Both the position numbers and the translations under genes were made by a program. Under the pieces are notes generated by a model. The model did no database searches. It was not told the DNA's origin and worked only from the letters and a program-made list of their open reading frames with translations. Below are positions 1 through 6,644 of a DNA stretch of 10,398 bases, piece by piece. The number at the start of each line of letters is the position of its first letter. Position 1 is the stretch's first letter. The DNA lies in contig JBALVO010000133.1 in assembly GCA_036961445.1 (NCBI GenBank), positions 1 to 10,398 of the forward strand, given 5' to 3'. The DNA comes from JBALVO01 sp036961445. Its GTDB lineage: Bacteria; Pseudomonadota; Gammaproteobacteria; Pseudomonadales; Halieaceae.

Positions 1-57
1 CGGTGTAAGACCCGAATCGTGATGTGGCATAAATTCATAATGTAATCATAAAGTTAT

Positions 58-226
58 GGGCTGCACACCTCCCGACTCTGGAGAGAGTCTCATAGACTGG
101 AGTTGGTGGCGGTTGTATGCGGCCTCGTCTGCCAAGTTCAGCCAGAAAGTCTTCAGTCTCGCGGTGGCTCAGGTCAAAGCGATAGCGGAGCTAGACAAAG
201 TTAATGACAACGTCAGGAGGGTTTCC
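58..226 (-). pseudogene. Remnant of an IS6-like transposase N-terminus
   Basis: Read on the minus strand from about 220 downwards, one frame gives NPPDVV, then a TAG stop at 193-191, then LRYRFDLSHRETEDFLAELG, and further on VYET (97-86). This resembles the conserved start of IS6/IS240-type transposases, where PP-[DE]-[VI]-I is followed by a VWLY-RF-LS-RD-E-LLAERG segment and then VSYET. The TAG sits where the family has Trp, as a TGG to TAG change would give. The DDE catalytic core is absent: the left window edge is only about 60 bases on, and the reading breaks down before it. A 6-bp perfect hairpin (74-79 with 84-89) lies inside. The match rests on remembered family patterns over about 45 residues, so chance similarity is possible. 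No intact IS end was identified. Confidence 0.4.
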
Positions 227-312
227 GCTCACAACACCCCATCCATTTGGCCTATACTTGGCGACCAAAATAACAGATTTAACAACTGTTCTGATAATGG
301 GAGAAAACGCTT

Positions 313-1080
313 ATGACCGAGCAGGTACTTACAGAAAACCGGGAGGGTATATTACAGGTAACGCTAAATCGTCCCGAAAAGAAAAATGCGCTGAATGCTG
401 CTATGTACAACGTAATGTCGGATGCTATAGAAGGCGCTGAAGATGATTTGTCGGTGCGTGTGCTGCTAATAACCGGTTGCGCTGACTCGTTCACCGCCGG
501 CAATGATATTGCAGATTTCCTCGAAATGTCTCCAGACTTGGGAGTTAGTCCTGCGACTCGCTTTCTGCGCGCCATCTCAAGCAGCAGTGTCCCGATAGTG
601 GCTGCGGTGAACGGGCTCGCAGTGGGTGTGGGCACAACCATGCTGTTGCATTGTGACCAAGTGTTGGCCTCCAGCTCAGCGAGCTTCACTTTACCTTTTG
701 TTAACCTGGGTGTAGTGCCTGAGGCGGCGTCCTCATTATTGCTGACCCGCCAGGCGGGCTACCAGAGGGCCGCAGAATTACTGCTTCTGGGTGAGCCCTT
801 TGACGCGCAGACCGCACTGGAGGCTGGTATTGTCTCCCGGATTTATGGAGACGATGCCTTGCTGGATGCCGCACTTAAACTCTCGCAGAAGCTCGCTGCT
901 AAACCTCGTGGCGCCCTTCGTGCCAGTAAGCAATTGCTGCGCCGCGCCAGTGAATCCGTGGAAGAGCGCATGGAAGCGGAAATGAAAGTTTTCGCTGAGC
1001 AAATTCAGTCACCTGCCTCGGTGGAAATCATGACCGCGTTTATGGAAAGGCGTAAGCCTGACCCGGCGAAAATCGACTGA
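313..1080 (+). CDS. Enoyl-CoA hydratase/isomerase family protein, likely delta3,delta2-enoyl-CoA isomerase type
   Basis: This 255-residue crotonase-fold protein is full length for the family. Crotonases act on acyl-CoA thioesters in the cytoplasm, mostly in beta-oxidation. The N-terminal strand pattern (VTLNRPEKKNALN, 16-28) and the oxyanion-hole motif FTAGNDIADF (60-69) are typical, as is the NGLAVGVG turn (100-107). The two catalytic glutamates of true hydratases are missing: the GGGCE position reads GVGTT (Thr109) and the usual QPE position reads LPF (Phe129). Instead there is LGVVPEAASS (132-141), with Glu137 where PECI/ECI2-type isomerases carry their single catalytic base. I therefore favour shifting of a 3-enoyl to a 2-enoyl-CoA bond over hydration. 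The start is ATG 313, preceded by GGGAG at 299-303. The gene stands alone, with about 210 bases before the next gene. The family is certain; the exact reaction is inferred. Confidence 0.9.
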   Translation: MTEQVLTENREGILQVTLNRPEKKNALNAAMYNVMSDAIEGAEDDLSVRVLLITGCADSFTAGNDIADFLEMSPDLGVSPATRFLRAISSSSVPIVAAVNGLAVGVGTTMLLHCDQVLASSSASFTLPFVNLGVVPEAASSLLLTRQAGYQRAAELLLLGEPFDAQTALEAGIVSRIYGDDALLDAALKLSQKLAAKPRGALRASKQLLRRASESVEERMEAEMKVFAEQIQSPASVEIMTAFMERRKPDPAKID

Positions 1081-1253
1081 GTGCGAGAACGTTTCTGCTG
1101 TAGATATTAGTCTGCGGCGTATATACCAGAAACCCCCAAACAACTCGACGCACTTGACGAACCCGACACAGATGGCGCCCTGCAAGACCTTGGGCTATAG
1201 GTATTCATCCGCCGATTCTAGAAATTTCGAGCAGTTAAGTTAGCCAAACCCGT

Positions 1254-1259
1254 TATAGT
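1254..1259 (+). promoter_or_regulatory. Possible -10 box of the S41 peptidase gene
   Basis: TATAGT lies about 30 bases before the chosen start codon at 1290, which would place transcription start near 1266. No convincing -35 hexamer is visible at 16-18 bases upstream. The same TATAGT hexamer occurs in the paired promoters at 6683 and 7347. The assignment rests on position and resemblance only. Confidence 0.22.
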
Positions 1260-1289
1260 GTTGACGGTTAAACTGATATGGATGGTGTA

Positions 1290-2288
1290 ATGAAAAAGAA
1301 GCTTTTCAAAATTCTGATAGTAGTTGTGTCAACAACGCTAGCAACTGCATTATTGTTGTTGCCGTTACCCAGCCTGGCAAATTCCCTGTCTGGTGATGAT
1401 AAAGCCCGACTGCTTAAATCCCTTAACCATACCATTGGCGAACAATATGTGATGATCGAAAATATCGGTCAAATTGAACAGTCACTGTCGATATTGGCGG
1501 ATAGCCGCGACTTTCAGCATTTGGACGATGCAACAGCCGTGGCAAAAACCATTAGCGGTGTTTTGCGCCAATATGACCAACATTTTACCGTGCAGTTCAG
1601 TGCACCAGACAAAACGGGGCCAAAGTCTAAAGCCGGAGAAGGCTGGTTTACCAGGCTAGATCGTAAAAATGCGGGGTTTAACAAAGTCGAAATCCTCGAG
1701 GGTAATGTTGGTTATATTGAGTTTTGGGGGTTTGCTGAACTAACGGACAAATCCAGGGCCAGGGCAGAAGCGGTAATGTTACTGGTTGCCGACACCGAAG
1801 CGCTGATTTTTGATTTACGTAATAATGGTGGCGGCAGCGCAGCCATGGACCAGTTGCTCAGCAGCTACCTGTTTGATGGTAAAACCCAGCTTAACAGCAT
1901 CTATTCCAGAGCCACCAACACAACCATCGAGTATTGGACCAATGATAATATTAGCGGTGCCAAACGCCCGAGTACCCCGGTTTATCTACTCACCAGTAAA
2001 GACACTTATTCGGCGGCCGAAGCGTTTGCTTATAGTCTGAAACATTTAGAAAGAGCCACTGTGATTGGCGAAACCACTAAAGGCGGTGCCAATCCCTGGC
2101 AGTTCTTCCCTTTGATTGACGGCTTTAGAGCGGGTATTCCCGTGGCCAAAGCGGTCAATCCGGTGACCAACAGCAACTGGGAAGGCAACGGTGTAATACC
2201 GGATATTAAAACTTCGCGGGAAGACGCTTTTGCTGTCGCCTATAAGATGGCGTTGTCTGAGGTTAAAAGCCGGGCGATTGACCCCTAG
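1290..2288 (+). CDS. Exported S41-family (C-terminal processing/IRBP-like) serine peptidase
   Basis: The protein begins with a classical signal peptide: KKKLFK, a hydrophobic run, then a likely signal-peptidase site after PSLA. It should act in the periplasm or outside the cell. A helical N-terminal domain (about 25-110) precedes the tail-specific protease core. Core motifs include VGYIEFWGF, the strand-turn LIFDLRNNGGG, and TSKDTYSAAEAFAYSLK, where the Ser of SAAE is the expected nucleophile. GETTKGGA and the closing NGVIPDI are also family signatures. No PDZ domain is visible, which places it with the short IRBP/tricorn-like S41 proteins, not with CtpA/Prc. I start at ATG 1290 because MKKK gives a normal signal peptide. 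An in-frame ATG at 1278 would add MDGV. Neither has a strong ribosome-binding site. The TAG stop lies inside a 12-bp perfect palindrome (2281-2292). The substrate is unknown. Confidence 0.88.
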   Translation: MKKKLFKILIVVVSTTLATALLLLPLPSLANSLSGDDKARLLKSLNHTIGEQYVMIENIGQIEQSLSILADSRDFQHLDDATAVAKTISGVLRQYDQHFTVQFSAPDKTGPKSKAGEGWFTRLDRKNAGFNKVEILEGNVGYIEFWGFAELTDKSRARAEAVMLLVADTEALIFDLRNNGGGSAAMDQLLSSYLFDGKTQLNSIYSRATNTTIEYWTNDNISGAKRPSTPVYLLTSKDTYSAAEAFAYSLKHLERATVIGETTKGGANPWQFFPLIDGFRAGIPVAKAVNPVTNSNWEGNGVIPDIKTSREDAFAVAYKMALSEVKSRAIDP

Positions 2289-2483
2289 GGGTACCGGCAA
2301 CTTAAATCGTCCAGGTCGCAGAAATCGGTCACCCAGTTTCAAGCAACCTCCTCACTCCACTCACTGAGCGCACTCACCCTCAGATCCCGATAGTGTTCAG
2401 CCCTGACCAAGTGCCTGCCCGGATTAAATAATTTGTAACCTGCAACATGTGTACCTAAAACCCAAATAGCCCCCACATCGATA

Positions 2484-2518
2484 CCGCCAAAAATGACGAA
2501 ACCGGTTTTGGCGGTTTT
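2484..2518 (+). terminator. Possible intrinsic terminator downstream of the S41 peptidase
   Basis: CCGCCAAAA (2484-2492) pairs perfectly with TTTTGGCGG (2506-2514) across a 13-base loop and is followed by TTTT. The stem is partly A/T and the U-run is short. It lies almost 200 bases beyond the S41 stop codon, so it could equally be a regulatory hairpin for the next gene. Confidence 0.35.
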
Positions 2519-2523
2519 GTCAC

Positions 2524-2539
2524 TATGCCATTGGGCATA
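2524..2539. promoter_or_regulatory. 16-bp dyad upstream of the repeat-protein promoter
   Basis: TATGCC and GGCATA form a perfect inverted repeat around ATTG. It is centred about 55 bases before the -10 box at 2585, in the range expected for an activator or repressor site. No regulator can be named. Confidence 0.3.
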
Positions 2540-2584
2540 CTCTCGAATTTTTTCAGCACAAAACCAGAACCTTTCAACTTCACT

Positions 2585-2590
2585 TATAAT
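2585..2590 (+). promoter_or_regulatory. -10 box of the small repeat-protein gene
   Basis: A perfect TATAAT lies 25 bases before the ATG at 2616, giving a predicted leader of about 20 bases. The leader holds AGGAG (2604-2608) at 7 bases from the start codon. No good -35 hexamer sits at the normal distance, so the promoter may depend on an activator, possibly at the dyad 2524-2539. Confidence 0.45.
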
Positions 2591-2615
2591 CCAAGCAGTA
2601 TCCAGGAGAATTCCC

Positions 2616-2927
2616 ATGTACAGATATCTACTCTGCTCCATCTTGCTGATAGCGGTATCGACCGCAGCCCAAAACCCAACCCCCCGCCAAGGTGATTCCT
2701 GCCCCACTGGCACCTATAAGTCCGGAGACTACTGCAAGCCAATCAAATCATCCCAGGACCAAACCATCATCACGAAGAGCGGCAGTGATTGCCCCACGGG
2801 ATTCTACTCCAGCGGAAACTACTGCAAGCGACTCAAGTCGTCAGACAGGGAAGCCATTACCCGGGAAAAGGGAGCAAAGTGTCCTACTGGGTGGCGAAAG
2901 TCTGGGGGGTATTGTGTGGAGAGTTAG
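2616..2927 (+). CDS. Small exported protein with three CPTG...SG.YC repeats
   Basis: I do not recognise a named family. The 103-residue product starts with a signal peptide (MYRYLLCSILLIAVSTAA, likely cut near residue 18). The mature part is three copies of a 30-residue unit: CPTGTYKSGDYC (29-40), CPTGFYSSGNYC (59-70) and CPTGWRKSGGYC (89-100). Each copy has exactly two cysteines 11 positions apart. The linkers after the first two copies begin K-x-[IL]-KSS and are rich in charged residues. Six evenly placed cysteines in an exported protein suggest three small disulfide loops. The start is fixed by AGGAG at 2604-2608 and the -10 box at 2585. A longer in-frame start at 2493 would bury the signal peptide and falls inside a hairpin. 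There is no functional context from the neighbours: the S41 peptidase upstream is a separate transcription unit, and the SDR gene beyond is convergent. Confidence 0.8.
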   Translation: MYRYLLCSILLIAVSTAAQNPTPRQGDSCPTGTYKSGDYCKPIKSSQDQTIITKSGSDCPTGFYSSGNYCKRLKSSDREAITREKGAKCPTGWRKSGGYCVES

Positions 2928-3308
2928 CCAGGATTGGCCAATTCCTTATCACAAAATATCAATGAAAAACCGATGAATATCGACAAACACCTACGATTTC
3001 CGATGATTTCCTACGATTAGCGGCAATTACCGTATTCTCGGGAGGCCTTGTAAATCATGGCTTTCGTTGTTTTGAGGTATGAGGCTGCATATACAGGCAC
3101 CACGGGAAGAGCTGCGTAAAAGAGTTTCCCTCAGGCCAGGTCAGTACTGGTGATGGGACATGTGCACTCCCCTTTTTAGCCGGGTAACGGATGACAGGTC
3201 TGCCTGGAAATTTTTTCCGGTTCTATAAAGTCCAACGTCTGCTATTCTCAATAGCGGCCGTTGGCGAGATGCTCGGGTGTAGGACCGTTCATTACTCGGA
3301 GCGGTCTT
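2928..3308. other. Intergenic region without a supported gene
   Basis: About 380 bases lie between the convergent repeat-protein and SDR genes. I find no plausible coding frame on either strand. An open frame from 3191 on the plus strand lacks a ribosome-binding site and runs into the SDR gene. Visible structure is limited to a short 10-bp repeat (2991-3020) and a dyad at the SDR stop codon (3279-3312). Confidence 0.5.
2991..3020. repeat. Three imperfect tandem 10-bp units
   Basis: CTACGATTTC, CGATGATTTC and CTACGATTAG follow one another without gaps. The first and third share CTACGATT exactly, 20 bases apart. Spacing of one helical turn could place protein sites on one face of the DNA. The array is short and may be a chance duplication. 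Confidence 0.3.
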
Positions 3309-3312
3309 CTAC
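3279..3312. other. Dyad overlapping the SDR stop codon
   Basis: GTAGGACCG (3279-3287) pairs with CGGTC-TT-CTAC (3302-3312), leaving a two-base bulge and a loop of about 14 bases. It sits at the 3' end of the minus-strand SDR gene, so it could stabilise or end that transcript. No U-run follows on the minus strand, so it is not a canonical intrinsic terminator. Confidence 0.25.
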
Positions 3313-4145
3313 CGTACCACGCGCTTCACAAAAGCAATTATCAAAGGCTGATAGGCAGAAGGTAGTAACCGGACAATGGCGTCATAGACGTAAGCATCCG
3401 GCCCGATCAATGCCCGGCGTTTGTTCTTTTCAACCGCACAAATAATGCTGTGGGCCGCTTTTTCGGCTTTGGTAATAAAGGCTTTCTCAAACTTTTCGGA
3501 ATAGTCTCGCTCATCAAATCCGAGTGCGCGGATATTGCTGTCAATGCGGCCCGACCTGGCGATCCCAGTCTTGATACCTCCGGGGTGAACGCTTGTGGCG
3601 CTGACACCGCAGTTCATAATATCTAGCTCTTCGCGCAAGCAATCAGTAAATCCGCGCAGAGCGAATTTGGCAGAATTGTAAGCGCCGTGTCCTGGTACGC
3701 TGAATAGGCCGAACACGCTTGAAACATTGACGATATGTCCCTCACCTGCAGCCTTGAGGTAGGGAAGAAATGCCTTGGTTCCATAAACCACGCCCCAGAA
3801 ATTGATATTCATTAGCCATTCGAAATCTTCATATTTCATGCCGTCGATACTGCTGACCAGATCAACGCCCGCATTGTTGAAAATCAGGTTGACCTTTCCG
3901 TGATCTTTCGCAACTTTATCTGCCCATTCGTATACTGCCTCGCGATTGGCGACATCTAATCTCTGCGAAGTGACGTTGACACCAAGAGCGCGCGCTTGAT
4001 CAACGGTCTCCTGTAATCCTTCCACATTGCGATCACAACACAGCGCCAGATTGCACTGGCGGCGAGCAAGTTCGAGCGCAAGCTCTTGTCCTATTCCAGA
4101 TCCTGCCCCGGTAATAGCTGCTACCCGATGTGCAAAGTCCTTCAT
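3309..4145 (-). CDS. Classical short-chain dehydrogenase/reductase (SDR) family oxidoreductase
   Basis: This 278-residue NAD(P)-dependent oxidoreductase has a Rossmann fold with the glycine motif TGAGSGIG (12-19). It also has LDV (63-65), NNAG (90-93), the structural Asn in NINFWG (N115), the catalytic serine region NVSSVFG (140-146) and the Tyr-Lys pair in AYNSAK (Y156, K160). The full N-S-Y-K tetrad is therefore present. HPGGIKTG (187-194) is the usual segment after strand 6. The C-terminal part (about 200-278) is longer and more basic than in the shortest classical SDRs and ends in RLLPSAYQPLI...KRVVR. That pattern occurs in SDRs of lipid or steroid metabolism, but substrate assignment from it would be a guess. 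The start is ATG 4145, supported by AGGAGG eight bases upstream. An upstream cluster of ATCAAT half-sites may control it. The permease gene lies 222 bases upstream in the same direction. Confidence 0.92.
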   Translation of the reverse strand: MKDFAHRVAAITGAGSGIGQELALELARRQCNLALCCDRNVEGLQETVDQARALGVNVTSQRLDVANREAVYEWADKVAKDHGKVNLIFNNAGVDLVSSIDGMKYEDFEWLMNINFWGVVYGTKAFLPYLKAAGEGHIVNVSSVFGLFSVPGHGAYNSAKFALRGFTDCLREELDIMNCGVSATSVHPGGIKTGIARSGRIDSNIRALGFDERDYSEKFEKAFITKAEKAAHSIICAVEKNKRRALIGPDAYVYDAIVRLLPSAYQPLIIAFVKRVVR

Positions 4146-4198
4146 GGTTGAGCCCTCCTGACGAGCGATTGAGTAAATGACACCTATACACCCTCAAA

Positions 4199-4224
4199 AT
4201 CAATGGGGGATTGATGAGGATCAA
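4199..4224. promoter_or_regulatory. Overlapping inverted half-sites in the SDR promoter region
   Basis: ATCAAT (4199-4204), ATTGAT (4210-4215) and ATCAAT (4220-4225) alternate in orientation with gaps of 5 and 4 bases, making two overlapping dyads. On the minus strand they lie some 55-80 bases before the SDR start, just upstream of a TATAGG that could be a -10. This layout suits an operator for a dimeric regulator. No adjacent regulator gene is present to support it. Confidence 0.3.
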
Positions 4225-4367
4225 TGGTAGAAGTTGCCAGAGATAAGGAATTTTCGGCAGTTCCACTCTATTTCAACTGACCGATGCTGGCTACTTTTGG
4301 GACATTCGACCCCCGTCAAAAATAAGCCCATCTTGCCCAGCGCGACCTCCGCTTTTAACTCATTTGG

Positions 4368-5687
4368 TCATTCGCTACCCTCGGATCTCATGGCCGGGGC
4401 AATCTTGATCAGCGTCGCTAATGTCTTTCGGCGACTGATGGCATACAGACCGAAGACAAGGAGCAGTCCAGCATACGTCCACGTGGCCAGGTGGCTGGCA
4501 CCGGCAAGAAAGACAAAGATGGTCACGTTCGCCGCAATGACCGTCCCACACACCACCCACAAGACGACTGGCGGCGGATGGAACGCTGAGTGCCGGTAAA
4601 GTTCGGGGAAACGGTATGGCAAAGTGATAACCAGGACCGAAACCAGGGTGACGACCACTATAATCGGAAAGTTTGTTAGTGTGCCGAAGAACAACAGGGA
4701 CGACTGACTTAACAGTGTCAGTGCTGCAAGCACATAGGTCAGTGTCAATGCGCCGACCGGTGACCCCCTTTCAATGTTGACCTGGGAAAGAAACCGTGGC
4801 AACAACCCTTCGGTAGAAATGGCCAACAGTATTCGAGCCACCAGTGTGAATGCGGTATTGATGGACGTGGCGCAGGCCAAGAGGGCACCAGCAACTACAA
4901 AGTATTCCAATTGTACAGTAGACATAAAATTGGCAGCTACCTCGACCAATGTTTTCCCCTCCATTGCCATCGTATCCGCAACCCCAGCGGTAACGGTGAG
5001 GACTGACACGTTGATTATGACGGCAATGAGGATGCCCAGTAGCAGTACCCTGGGAATCGTTTGGCGCGCGTTGACTACCTCACCACCCAGATCCACCATC
5101 AAGATGCCGCTAATGGAAAACGTGAACAATAACCCCGAGGCCGCAAGCAATCCGCCAACCCCTCGGGGGAACAACTCCTCAAATCGGTTTACTTCAATTT
5201 GAGTGGCACCTTGTGCCGTAAACAGACCAAGGGCACTGATCAGTAACAGAACCAATATTATCTGGACCCGCACGGTTGATCGGATACCGGCCACATTGAC
5301 CAGATAAAACAACGTCAGAACAGCCAGACCGCTAATAACCGGGTCTACTGGCAGAATAGCGTGAAAGAACAACCCGAAGACCCTACCCATCAATGGCAAG
5401 GTGCCAATCATTACACAAGTCAGCGCTGCCAGCGCTGTGATGTACGCCAATGAGGGGCTAAGTAGCTGGACGTAACGGTACGACGCACCAGTGGTTGGCG
5501 CGGCTGAGGCCAAAATGGAAAAGGGGAGTACCGCCAGGATGGCGGGTAGGGCCGATATCAGCAGGGCCAGGGGCAGGCTCGGCCCGGTAAGACCGGCCGC
5601 CACGGTGGTAAGCCCAAACAGCGACCCGCCGATGTTTAAGCCAACGCTCATGGCAAGGAGTCCAAAAAACCCTATCTGTTTTTTCAT
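4368..5687 (-). CDS. APC-superfamily amino acid/polyamine permease
   Basis: The 439-residue product is an inner-membrane protein made almost entirely of hydrophobic segments, about 12 in number. It matches the amino acid-polyamine-organocation (APC) family in length and layout. The first helix carries the family's glycine-rich break (MSVGLNIGGSLFG), and TGASYRYV follows helix 2, as in substrate-binding APC transporters. The middle segment SISGILMVDLGGEVVNARQTIPR corresponds to the helix 6-loop region, where FxFxGxxxxxxxxEExxNPxRxIPR is usual, with Gly-Glu replacing Glu-Glu. The protein ends in basic RRKT and a short tail. I start at ATG 5687 (MKKQIGFFG), directly before helix 1. The frame stays open to a TTG at 5795, but those 36 residues look unlike a permease N-terminus. 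No clear ribosome-binding site precedes 5687, which leaves the start less certain than the family. The substrate is unknown. Confidence 0.88.
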   Translation of the reverse strand: MKKQIGFFGLLAMSVGLNIGGSLFGLTTVAAGLTGPSLPLALLISALPAILAVLPFSILASAAPTTGASYRYVQLLSPSLAYITALAALTCVMIGTLPLMGRVFGLFFHAILPVDPVISGLAVLTLFYLVNVAGIRSTVRVQIILVLLLISALGLFTAQGATQIEVNRFEELFPRGVGGLLAASGLLFTFSISGILMVDLGGEVVNARQTIPRVLLLGILIAVIINVSVLTVTAGVADTMAMEGKTLVEVAANFMSTVQLEYFVVAGALLACATSINTAFTLVARILLAISTEGLLPRFLSQVNIERGSPVGALTLTYVLAALTLLSQSSLLFFGTLTNFPIIVVVTLVSVLVITLPYRFPELYRHSAFHPPPVVLWVVCGTVIAANVTIFVFLAGASHLATWTYAGLLLVFGLYAISRRKTLATLIKIAPAMRSEGSE

Positions 5688-5756
5688 GCAAAAAGGCCCG
5701 GATGATGACCCATGGGGACTTAAAACCCCTTCACACGGCCCACCGATATACCTGAC

Positions 5757-5771
5757 CCTACTCGCAGTAGG
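5757..5771. repeat. Short perfect hairpin upstream of the permease
   Basis: CCTACT and AGTAGG form a 6-bp stem with a CGC loop. It lies between the GFA remnant and the permease start on the minus strand, about 70 bases before ATG 5687. It may be a regulator site or chance. There is no U-run on either side. Confidence 0.2.
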
Positions 5772-5851
5772 TGTGGGCGCAATGATGTAGATCAATCAGA
5801 TTCTATTGCGAGGAGTGCCGGTTCGTCGCAGTTGCTGCTACCTTCTGCCTT

Positions 5852-6319
5852 TTACTGCGAAAAGTATCCCTGTGCACGGAACGCTTCTAGAAGAGGTTGG
5901 AAATCGGTCGGCTCATATTCAAAACTCGGGCGGGCACTTGAAAACTCGACCCACGGCTGGGCGCTCTTGGTCCAAAAATCGGCGACGGGATTAATCCAAC
6001 TCGTATCATCCAGAGTGCCAGAACGCACGGTGAGAATAGGTAGGCCCCCTGCTTGCCCATTCGCGATACGGCCACCACAATCCCTACAGAACCAACCAAG
6101 ACGCTCATTGCCCGCATCTGATGTCCAACTGATCTCTATCGGATCGCCCTGAACAAACTCAAATGTGTCCGGCGCGATCACTAGGTTTGTGGACAAAGCT
6201 CCGCCCCCAATTCTCTGACAGTTAGTGCAGTGACAACTGTAGACCATTACCGGAGCCGCGGTGATCTAATAGCGCAGAGCCTTACAATGGCATCCGCCCG
6301 TTAGTGGAAGTGTCGGCAT
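5852..6319 (-). pseudogene. GFA-family zinc protein gene interrupted by one in-frame TAG
   Basis: Read from ATG 6319, which has GGAG eight bases upstream, the frame gives MPTLPLTGGCHCKALRY, then TAG at 6268-6266, then ITAAPVMVYSCHCTNCQR and the rest of a GFA (glutathione-dependent formaldehyde-activating enzyme-like, CENP-V/GFA fold) protein. Counting the stop as residue 18, the frame is 155 codons long, normal for the family. It holds all seven expected zinc-ligand cysteines: C10, C12, C29, C31, C34, C78 and C81. Family members usually have Glu after RY, so a single GAG to TAG change would explain the break. The remaining open frame from ATG 6247 (131 residues) lacks C10 and C12 and probably cannot bind both zinc ions. 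TAG ends three other genes in this window, so it is a real stop here. The decay looks recent. Most GFA proteins have unproven substrates despite the name. Confidence 0.78.
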
Positions 6320-6640
6320 GGTTACAACTCCATTGTTAGGTTGTCGATCGCCCAGCGGCGTACGCCAAATCATTACCCTGGAGGTGAGAGCTGGCTATTG
6401 TAAGTCGTTCGTATTGCGCCAGATTATCACAGCGTGAATCTCCCTTCACATGCGTCTGAGGCCCCTCGTGGTTCTCCACTCTAGCAAGGATGTCGTTCTA
6501 GCTCAACGACCGGAGTTGGCACAACCCGGCCCTTTTACAGCCCGAAAATACTGTGCAAAATATCAACACATGTAATGTATAGAATCGAATGGGGACAGAC
6601 CACGTTTGCTGAGCTTAATAGTGGGTACTGGCAAAGGGCA
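6320..6640. other. Intergenic region between the divergent GFA and nitroreductase-like genes
   Basis: No coding frame with a usable start is visible on either strand. The left end should contain the GFA promoter on the minus strand, but I cannot place its boxes with confidence. The right end contains a REP-like fragment (6588-6608). The promoter module of the next gene starts just beyond at 6645. Confidence 0.4.
6588..6608. repeat. REP-like half element (GGGGACAGACCACG)
   Basis: AATGGGGACAGACCACGTTT resembles a sequence that recurs in proteobacterial genomes near RAYT/IS200-like transposases. It shares GGGGACAGA with the full palindrome at 9601-9628. No pairing second half is seen nearby, so this is a half-site or remnant. 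The link to RAYT elements is from memory, not a search. Confidence 0.4.
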
Positions 6641-6644
6641 AAGT

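Larger units (their letters stand above)
2289..2615. other. Control region between the S41 gene and the small repeat-protein gene
   Basis: This stretch of about 330 bases holds no gene I can support on the plus strand. It contains a terminator-like hairpin (2484-2518), a 16-bp dyad (2524-2539), a T-rich run near 2548-2553, a perfect -10 box (2585-2590) and a strong ribosome-binding site (2604-2608). A minus-strand open frame (2617 to 2339) runs across all of these and is treated as non-coding. Confidence 0.45.

Noticed and set aside
56..440. Plus-strand open frames over the left edge and the start of the isomerase gene
   Set aside because: No family resemblance and no ribosome-binding site. 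The opposite strand carries the transposase-like reading, and the isomerase frame is clearly real.
1115..1200. Short open stretch after the isomerase gene (SAAYIPETPKQLDALDEPDTDGALQDLGL)
   Set aside because: Only about 29 codons between two stops, with no start codon, so it cannot be told from chance.
2493..2615. Upstream extension of the repeat protein to an ATG at 2493
   Set aside because: It would place 41 residues before a good signal peptide, overlaps a hairpin and the -10 box, and has no ribosome-binding site. ATG 2616 has AGGAG at the right distance.
5688..5795. N-terminal extension of the permease to a TTG at 5795
   Set aside because: The added 36 residues are Pro/Gly/Ser-rich and unlike APC N-termini. 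MKKQ at 5687 is directly followed by helix 1.
6325..6345. GTTAGGT near 6335 as an integron attC core
   Set aside because: No matching inverse core (RYYYAAC) at a suitable distance and no cassette structure.
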